DNA from: Hugenholtzia roseola DSM 9546
Lineage (GTDB): Bacteria > Bacteroidota > Bacteroidia > Cytophagales > Bernardetiaceae
Length of the DNA stretch: 36,170 nucleotides
Reading direction: 5' to 3'
NCBI RefSeq assembly: GCF_000422585.1
Contig: NZ_AUGI01000058.1
Span: forward strand, 1 to 36,170
The position numbers and the translations under genes are program-made. Below are positions 31,250 to 36,170 of the stretch, piece after piece (the first letter of the stretch is position 1; each line of letters opens with the position of its first letter). Under the pieces are notes generated by a model. That model was not told the origin of the DNA. It ran no database searches and was given only the letters and a program-made list of their open reading frames with translations.

Positions 31250-31670
31250 CGAGGTTTGTGGCAAACAAAGTTAAATGCTATGAAAAATCTTGTGTTTTCG
31301 AATTTGAAGCAAAATAAAATTTGGTTTTGACACCCTTTCTTTGGGGGAGGGCAGGGTGGGGTTCATTCCTTTTTTGTTTCAATCTTACTGCGGAAAAGGC
31401 AGTACCTTGTCCCTACGTTTGAACTTGACTATTAAAATTTAACCTCAATGGAGCTTCTTGGGGGATAGGTTGTAAAAAAATGGATAAAATCTCGCCGCTT
31501 TTTGGCTTTATTTCTGCAAATGCTTAGATTTGGGTTGAAATAGCGGAAAAAGGCACAGTGGAAAAAGCTACCTTTCCAACTCTGCCCCTGACAAGCCTAT
31601 TTAAAAAAGCCCTCTAAACTTAAAAAAACGACTACTTTTTACACACCTCTAACCCTTTTCAAACGCTTCT
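31250..31670. other. Long spacer with pieces of two dispersed repeats
   Basis: No gene is visible. At 31319-31362 is TTTGGTTTTGACACCCTTTC with GGGGGAGGGCAGGGTG, a partial match to the ends of the 85-bp repeats near 35523. At about 31380-31447 is a decayed copy d of the GGACAAGGCA element (GGAAAAGGCAGTACCTTGTC and CCTACGTTTGAACTTG, ending TTAAAATTTAACCTCA). The last 200 bases before terC are A/T-rich with several CCTTTCCAACTCT-like short runs. Confidence 0.55.
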
Positions 31671-32477
31671 ATGGAAGATATTTCGTATCTACTCACCAGT
31701 GCAGGCTTGATGAGCCTTCTTGTCTTAGCCCTTTTAGAAATTGTCTTAGGCATCGACAACGTCATTTTTATCAGCATCATAGCCGATAAACTTCCCAAAA
31801 AAGACCAAGGCACTGCACGAAATTTGGGTTTAGCCTTAGCCCTTGTAGTGCGTGTAGGCTTGCTTTTTGGCATCACTTGGCTTACGGGGCTTACCGAACC
31901 ACTTTTTGATATACACGAATTTTTTAATGGTTTGGGCTTAGATTGGAAAATTTCGAAGACTTCGGGCGAAATTTCGGGTAAAGACCTTATCCTGCTTATC
32001 GGTGGTCTGTTTCTTATCGGAAAAACAACCACTGAAATTCACGCCAAAATGGAACTCACCGAAGAGGAAGAAGCCCCAAAAGGAAAAGCCAACGCCCTTT
32101 TTTCTGCTATCGTACAAATTGTATTGATAGACATTGTGTTTTCCTTCGACTCTATCCTCACTGCCGTCGGCATTGCCAAAAATGTCTATGTGATGATTGT
32201 TGCCGTTGTGATTTCTATGGGTGTGATGATGCTTTTTGCCAAAAATATCAGCGATTTTATCAATGCGCACCCTACGCTTAAAATGTTGGCACTCTCTTTC
32301 TTGATTATGATAGGCTTTATGTTGGTCATCGAAAGTTTTGATGTGCATGTGGAAAAAGGCTATATCTATTTTGCGATGGCGTTTGCCTTTGTCGTCGAGC
32401 TGCTCAATATGCGCCTACGAAAAGGCTCTCAAAAGAAAAGCCGCGATATTATTCCAAATTTAAACAACGAAAAATAA
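31671..32477 (+). CDS. TerC-family integral membrane protein
   Basis: 268 residues with seven or more membrane helices. The two TerC signatures are present: LLEIVLGIDNVIFISIIADKL, split around residues 21-41, and its repeat VLIDIVFSFDSILTAVGIAK (about 150-169); the acidic residues in GIDN and FSFDS lie in the membrane and are thought to bind metal ions. Members export Mn2+ during metalation of exoproteins or form the membrane hub of tellurium-resistance complexes. The gene stands alone with its own terminator. It may be unrelated to the TerY-like triad 16 kb away, but both classes occur in Ter-type systems. Confidence 0.9.
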   Translation: MEDISYLLTSAGLMSLLVLALLEIVLGIDNVIFISIIADKLPKKDQGTARNLGLALALVVRVGLLFGITWLTGLTEPLFDIHEFFNGLGLDWKISKTSGEISGKDLILLIGGLFLIGKTTTEIHAKMELTEEEEAPKGKANALFSAIVQIVLIDIVFSFDSILTAVGIAKNVYVMIVAVVISMGVMMLFAKNISDFINAHPTLKMLALSFLIMIGFMLVIESFDVHVEKGYIYFAMAFAFVVELLNMRLRKGSQKKSRDIIPNLNNEK

Positions 32478-32491
32478 CCTTATTTGCAAAG

Positions 32492-32535
32492 GCAGATGCT
32501 AAAAACCAAAGTTTGTTTCTGGCATCTGCTTTTCT
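32492..32535 (+). terminator. Terminator after terC
   Basis: Arms GCAGATGC (32492-32499) and GCATCTGC (32522-32529) around a 22-base loop, followed by TTTTCTTATTT. It begins 15 bp after the terC stop. Confidence 0.6.
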
Positions 32536-32584
32536 TATTTCACGTTCTTAGTTTCCCCTTTAATCGCATACAAGTCGTTTCAAG

Positions 32585-33175
32585 ATGTTTCCAAAAGCCA
32601 AAATCGCTCTCTTTGCCTCTGGTTCAGGCAGCAATGCCCTCAAAATCATAGAACATTTACAAAAAGAAGCGAATTTTATTTTATTCTGCAACAAAGCCCA
32701 AGCTCCTGTTATTGAGAAATGCCTCGCCTTGGGCATAGAAACAGTGGTCTTTAATAGAAACGACTTTTATCAGACGCAGGTAGTAGAAAAATATTTAGCT
32801 GCACGCCAAATAGATTTGATTGTCTTGGCAGGTTTTCTTTGGCTTTTGCCGCCCACTTTGATAGCGCAATACCCCAAAAGAATCATCAACATTCACCCTT
32901 CTCTTTTGCCCCAATATGGCGGCAAAGGCATGTATGGCGCACACGTGCATCAAGCCGTTTTCGAGGCAGCGGAAGCCCAAACAGGTATTACGATTCATTT
33001 TGTAAATGAAAAGTATGATGAAGGTGAAATTATTTTGCAGAAAAGCGTGAGCCTATCTTATCCCCCTGATACGCCCGAAACAATCGCCCGCAAGGTGCAA
33101 ATTTTGGAGCATCAATATTTTCCCCAAGTAGTGGCACAATGGATAAGTGAAAATTTCACAAAAGACGTAGAATAA
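32585..33175 (+). CDS. purN: Phosphoribosylglycinamide formyltransferase
   Basis: Transfers a formyl group from 10-formyl-THF to GAR in purine synthesis. The 196-residue protein has the N-terminal ASGSGSNALKII phosphate loop, the catalytic Asn-x-His in RIINIHPSLLPQYGG, and the catalytic Asp in NEKYDEGEIILQ. LAGFLWLLPP is the folate-binding strand. Length normal. It stands between terC and an NTF2-like gene and is separate from purM by 2 kb, so the purine genes are scattered rather than in one operon. Confidence 0.95.
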   Translation: MFPKAKIALFASGSGSNALKIIEHLQKEANFILFCNKAQAPVIEKCLALGIETVVFNRNDFYQTQVVEKYLAARQIDLIVLAGFLWLLPPTLIAQYPKRIINIHPSLLPQYGGKGMYGAHVHQAVFEAAEAQTGITIHFVNEKYDEGEIILQKSVSLSYPPDTPETIARKVQILEHQYFPQVVAQWISENFTKDVE

Positions 33176-33230
33176 AGGCAGGCTTTTTTTATGAGGCTTG
33201 TTTTATGATGCTTGTTGTTTGTCATCAAAT

Positions 33231-33716
33231 TTAGCTCTTATTTTTTCGGTATAAATCTAAGGCTAACCTTGCATTTTTTCGAATTTTGTTTTGCACAAAA
33301 GGTGTCCAGCCTAATATTTTACCTGAAAAACCCAATGCCATGCCTGCCCAATGCCAGAGATTGAAGTCGTCGGTGTGGCGTAAGATTTTGCCTTCTACCA
33401 CCTGAAAACGCGCGTTGATGATGTTATGCACCTTGCGCCCTGTCTTGGTGAAGGTATAAATAGCCTCCCAATGGGCAATGACTTCTACGCCATTGTCCCA
33501 TTCCCCAACTTCTTTAATTCCTGAAAAGTTCATTTCCATATCTTTTCCTCTGCTAATGAGCATGCGCCACATATCGCGTGCCTCCTCGCCTTTGAGGTTG
33601 TGAAATGCGGGGTCATTAAAGACCACTTCGTCGTGATAGAGGGCTGCCATCTTTTCGGCATCTTTATTTTGGAAGGCAGTATAAAAATCGGTAACAATTT
33701 GAGTGGGCAGTTTCAT
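33231..33716 (-). CDS. NTF2-like (SnoaL-type) protein
   Basis: 161 residues of the cone-shaped NTF2-like fold: KLPTQIVTDFYTAFQNKDAE (first helix), AALYHDEVVFNDPAF, GVEVIAHWEAIYTFTKTGRK and HNIINARFQVVEGKILRHTD, continuing DFNLWHWAGMALG. The family includes isomerases, dehydratases and plain binding proteins; the His/Asp pairs around HTDDFNLWHW could be an active site but no substrate can be named. The C-terminal basic tail (KIRKNARLALDLYRKNKS) is common in the subgroup. Single gene, no signal peptide. Confidence 0.85.
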   Translation of the reverse strand: MKLPTQIVTDFYTAFQNKDAEKMAALYHDEVVFNDPAFHNLKGEEARDMWRMLISRGKDMEMNFSGIKEVGEWDNGVEVIAHWEAIYTFTKTGRKVHNIINARFQVVEGKILRHTDDFNLWHWAGMALGFSGKILGWTPFVQNKIRKNARLALDLYRKNKS

Positions 33717-33771
33717 GTTTTTTAAGGGTTTGGAAAAAAGTTATTATTTTTTGTATAAAAACGATAGGGCA

Positions 33772-34449
33772 TTATATTTTTTCAAGTTTGAAAAGATACT
33801 GAAAAGTAACATATTCCCTAAGCCAAGGCAAATGTTTGAAAAAAGGTAAGACAAACTTATCCCATTTAGTCGGCTTTTTTTCAAAAAGGCGAAAATTTCG
33901 ACTTAAAAGTTCATAACGCGCCCCAAGCGGTGCAAGCGAAGGCAAGTTTTTACGCATGAAATAGCGCAGGTGTGAATCGTCGAAAATGCCGCGCTCACGT
34001 GCAGGTAGTTTTTGATTCAAAAGGTGATAGAAAATTTCCCAATGCGCCAAATTGGGAAGCGAAATAAGGATAGCTCCGCCCTTTTCTAAGGCTTCAAACA
34101 AAATACTGACCACCTTCTTTGGGTTTTTCAGATGCTCTAATACATCAGCACAAACAATGACCTCAAACTTTTTACCTGCTAAGAGTTGTAAAAGAGCCTT
34201 TTCGTCGTCTAAATCTATTTCAAAGGCGGCATCAAGTACCAAAGTTGCCTGCTCGATGGCGGCAGGATTGTAGTCCCAACCTTCCACCCACGCTTGGGGG
34301 TGCTGCTCTTTCCAAACCTGCCCCAACGCGCCCCGATTGCAGCCGACATCTAACAAGCGCAGGGGGGTAGTGGGTAGTGCCTTCAACTGTGCTAAGATGT
34401 CGCCTCGAACCTGTTGATAGGCAAGCGGATTTTTTTTCTGCTCCTGCAT
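33772..34449 (-). CDS. Class I SAM-dependent methyltransferase
   Basis: 225 residues: motif I LLDVGCNRGALG, acidic loop VEGWDYNPAAIEQA, motif III-like FEVIVCADVLEHLKNPKKVV and post-motif GGAILISLPNLAHWE. It belongs to the type-11/type-12 family and looks like the methyltransferases found with glycosyltransferases in surface polysaccharide clusters (HLRYFMRKNL and the aromatic C-terminus). The start is 17 bp downstream of the glycosyltransferase stop on the same strand, so the two are probably one operon. Substrate unknown. Confidence 0.85.
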   Translation of the reverse strand: MQEQKKNPLAYQQVRGDILAQLKALPTTPLRLLDVGCNRGALGQVWKEQHPQAWVEGWDYNPAAIEQATLVLDAAFEIDLDDEKALLQLLAGKKFEVIVCADVLEHLKNPKKVVSILFEALEKGGAILISLPNLAHWEIFYHLLNQKLPARERGIFDDSHLRYFMRKNLPSLAPLGARYELLSRNFRLFEKKPTKWDKFVLPFFKHLPWLREYVTFQYLFKLEKI

Positions 34450-34466
34450 GGCTTTCTTTTAAAATA

Positions 34467-35441
34467 TTAGATAAAATTTCTGTTTTTTTGTTTGCAAATA
34501 GCCCGATTTTGTAAAATTTGCCTTCTATTTTTCCAAACTTCTTTGAAAGCCTGCCAATCTGTTTTTTGGGCAATGCCATCTTTTTGTTTTCGGAAAAGTA
34601 GCCACCTTTTGAGTAGATAAGAAAAAGATTTGCAGATAAGCCACGACCAAGAAAGGTTGATATTTTTCAAATAGGTCAGATGCTCTGCCATATTGCGCCG
34701 AAGTGTGCGCTGATAAAGAGCCTCTTGCGTCGGTGCGCTCGCCTGCGGCGGCTTGTAACGCGCATGATGAATGTGGGCAGCAGGCACAAAGCCCATTTGA
34801 AAGCCATGAAAAATCCTACGCTGGTTCAAATCATTATCTTCTCCATACAAGAAAAAAAGTGGGTCAAAACCGCCTACCTGCTCCAAAAAGGCACGCGAAA
34901 GCAACCACGCAGCGGCATTGCTTATCGGTATGGTATAATTTTTTGTATGTTTTTTTGCCAAAAGTTCGTCTGTATCCAAGCGCAAACCAGCTTCCTTTCC
35001 CAAATGCAAGGCATGGTTAGGGTCTAAATTTGTTCCTTCGCGATTGAGGTGCAGGGGCGATACAATACCCCAATCGGGATTTGCAAGTGCCAGTGGCAAT
35101 AATTTGGAAATGGTATCTGCTTGCAACCAAGCATCTTGATTGAGCAAAAAGGCGAAATCGTATTGATTATCAAGGGCATAGCTAAGTCCTGCGTTGTTGG
35201 CTATGCCAAAGCCTACATTTTTTTCCGATAGGATTAGTTTGTATATTTGTTCTTTTTTTTGATGCAAAAAAAGCGTTTCATACGTTTTTAGTATCTCGAT
35301 GGAAGCGTCAGAAGAAGCATTATCCCAGACAAAAACATCAAGCGGATAATCACTTTTTAAAACACTATCCAAACAAGGCACTAACACCGCTTCGCCATTA
35401 TAGACGACTATGACCACCAAAACCTTTTGTACTTTTTGCAT
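34467..35441 (-). CDS. Family 2 glycosyltransferase
   Basis: 324 residues of a GT-A fold: VVIVVYNGEAVLVPCLDSVL (nucleotide-binding strand), FVWDNASSDASIEIL, SEKNVGFGIANNAGL, and FLLNQDAWLQ in which N-Q-D takes the DxD metal site. GGFDPLFFLYGEDNDLNQRR carries the catalytic ED pair. The pattern is of rhamnosyl- or other O-antigen-type transferases (WbbL/RfbF-like). A basic C-terminal part (SYLLKRWLLFRKQKDG) may lie on the membrane. First gene of a two-gene unit with the methyltransferase. Confidence 0.9.
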   Translation of the reverse strand: MQKVQKVLVVIVVYNGEAVLVPCLDSVLKSDYPLDVFVWDNASSDASIEILKTYETLFLHQKKEQIYKLILSEKNVGFGIANNAGLSYALDNQYDFAFLLNQDAWLQADTISKLLPLALANPDWGIVSPLHLNREGTNLDPNHALHLGKEAGLRLDTDELLAKKHTKNYTIPISNAAAWLLSRAFLEQVGGFDPLFFLYGEDNDLNQRRIFHGFQMGFVPAAHIHHARYKPPQASAPTQEALYQRTLRRNMAEHLTYLKNINLSWSWLICKSFSYLLKRWLLFRKQKDGIAQKTDWQAFKEVWKNRRQILQNRAICKQKNRNFI

Positions 35442-35522
35442 AAAAAACTATCCTTATTTTCTACTTTTGGCGTTGTTACAACGATAAAAGCCTTAAATGC
35501 ACCCCACCCCAAACCCCGCCCC

Positions 35523-35607
35523 CATAGGGCGGGGCTTTGATTCTGAATCATTTTTTTTGCATAAATGCAAAAAAAATGATTTGGTTTTCGAACCCTCCCC
35601 TATGGGG
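35523..35607. repeat. 85-bp imperfect palindrome, copy 1
   Basis: From CATAGGGCGGGGC to CCTCCCCTATGGGG, with a perfect inner hairpin ATTTTTTTTGCAT-AA-ATGC followed by eight A and T. The outer ends (CCATAGGGcGGG and CCCTCCCCTATGG) can also pair. It matches 35793-35877 at 84 of 85 positions. No gene is found in 35442-35885. Confidence 0.85.
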
Positions 35608-35620
35608 GGAGGGCAGGGTG

Positions 35621-35792
35621 CAGTGATGTTAAATTCTAAAAAACAGGTTCAAATGTAGGGACAAGGCATTGCCTTGTCCGAAGTGAGATTGAAATAAAAA
35701 AGGGCTTTCAGACCTAAAAAAGGGTTCTGCCCAAATTTTATTTTGTGTCAAATTTGACAAAACAAGGCTTTTTACAGAACTTAACATTACTG
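35621..35792. mobile_element. 172-bp MITE-like element with 17-bp terminal inverted repeats (copy e)
   Basis: Ends are CAGTGATGTTAAATTCT and AGAACTTAACATTACTG, which match at 15 of 17 positions when one is inverted. Inside are ATGTAGGGACAAGGCATTG and the CCAAATTTTATTTTGTGTC segment known from the element at 19520. No coding capacity. The right end is a perfect inverted copy of the end next to the transposase fragment (35878-35894), so the element may be mobilised in trans by that IS family. Confidence 0.65.
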
Positions 35793-35877
35793 CATAGGGC
35801 GGGGCTTTGATTCTGAATCATTTTTTTTGCATAAATGCAAAAAAAATGGTTTGGTTTTCGAACCCTCCCCTATGGGG
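35793..35877. repeat. 85-bp imperfect palindrome, copy 2
   Basis: Same as 35523-35607 with one mismatch (ATGG for ATGA after the inner hairpin). It fits exactly between the right end of the MITE-like element and the terminal repeat of the transposase fragment, with no extra bases on either side. Confidence 0.85.
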
Positions 35878-36170
35878 CAGTAATGTTAAGTTCTACTCAT
35901 AGTTAGGATATTTTGAAAATGAGAACAGAATAAAATTTGGCTGTGTGTGATTGTTTGTTTGTAATACTTTGTCATCAGGTTAATGACAATGGTATTCAAA
36001 ATCGCTCTATTGACAGCGTGATTAGGTTGTTTGACTCTGTTTTTATCTTGTTTAAAGATAACATCTTTATTCTTATGCGCCTTATTTTCAATATCCCAAT
36101 GTTTTCTGATGCCCAAGTTGAAAGCGTGCGCGGAAAATTGCGCCTCTTCCAACTTTGCACTTGAAACATA
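35878..36170 (-). mobile_element. End of an ISAs1-like insertion sequence, cut by the window edge
   Basis: The terminal repeat CAGTAATGTTAAGTTCT (35878-35894) contains the stop codon of the transposase frame at 35886-35888. The element continues past the right edge. The family call comes from the transposase fragment. Confidence 0.6.
35886..36170 (-). CDS. ISAs1-like transposase, C-terminal fragment (5' end outside the window)
   Basis: The open frame enters from the right edge as YVSSAKLEEAQFSAHAFNLG and continues IRKHWDIENKAHKNKDVIFK, QDKNRVKQPNHAVNRAILNT, IVINLMTKYYKQ. The R-x-HW-x-IEN-x-x-H...D-V-x-F-x-(E/Q)D-x-x-R pattern is the conserved C-terminal part of ISAs1-family DDE transposases, including the catalytic Glu of the IEN motif. 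In most relatives a tryptophan follows (NxxHWxLDV); here it reads KAHKNKDV. The tail after KYYKQ up to the stop is read from the IS end. Whether the rest of the gene is intact cannot be seen. Confidence 0.7.
   Translation of the reverse strand, partial: YVSSAKLEEAQFSAHAFNLGIRKHWDIENKAHKNKDVIFKQDKNRVKQPNHAVNRAILNTIVINLMTKYYKQTITHSQILFCSHFQNILTMSRT

Noticed and set aside
31671-32477. TerC as a member of the kinase/vWA/PP2C cluster
   Set aside because: It is 16 kb away with its own terminator and unrelated genes in between. It is noted only as a possible functional link.

Overview
The window looks like a chromosomal piece of a Bacteroidota genome, probably Cytophagales-like. This rests on the TAnnTTTG promoter boxes typical of the phylum (for example 13555-13562 and 22658-22665), the Bacteroidota-type PurM, the duplicated DUF1599 protein, the TIGR02757 protein, A/T-rich intergenic spacers with weak ribosome-binding sites, and many exported or lipoprotein genes. 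The genus cannot be named from sequence alone. I saw no tRNA, rRNA, CRISPR array or prophage.

Layout: (1) 1-2440: a REP-associated tyrosine transposase (RAYT) sits between REP-like hairpins; an AAA ATPase gene is cut off at these hairpins, and the same hairpins recur after a DUF1599 gene. (2) 2500-9000: mostly housekeeping genes (RNase HI, a LysM/RlpA-like envelope protein, a MarR regulator, an alpha/beta hydrolase, a methyltransferase, a gamma-carbonic anhydrase, an HD hydrolase). (3) 8950-15420: an unusual signalling cluster. A protein kinase fused to a formylglycine-generating-enzyme-like (FGE/C-type-lectin fold) domain, an exported FGE-like paralogue and a PLD-nuclease/J-domain fusion lie on the minus strand. 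A vWA protein and a PP2C phosphatase are transcribed divergently. Kinase, vWA and PP2C recall the TerY-P triad of Ter-type stress and conflict systems. Composite hairpin/polypurine repeats occupy the leaders of four consecutive minus-strand genes here, and a toxin-antitoxin pair has lost nearly all of its PIN-like toxin. (4) 15600-24250: lipoproteins, an outer-membrane barrel, a TPR-adenylate cyclase, a large double CbbX-like AAA+ protein, and an ECF sigma/anti-sigma/Spy-like operon. (5) 24300-28280: a type IIG-like restriction-modification gene followed 2 bp later by a nuclease-less methyltransferase copy. Long near-identical flanks surround a completely different central (specificity) block. 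(6) 28470-33200: pyrE, purM, a TIGR02757 gene, terC and purN. (7) 33230-36170: an NTF2-like protein, a methyltransferase, a glycosyltransferase, then nested repeats, a small transposon-like element and the tail of an ISAs1-like transposase running off the right edge.

The best candidate for an undescribed system is the cluster at 8959-15416. I propose that the kinase and PP2C set the phosphorylation state of partners scaffolded by the vWA protein, that the FGE-like folds act as recognition domains rather than enzymes (both lack one of the two catalytic cysteines), and that the PLD/J protein is the effector. These roles are inference. The second strongest signal is the duplicated RM gene with swapped specificity block, and the third is the set of four or more dispersed hairpin-repeat families.
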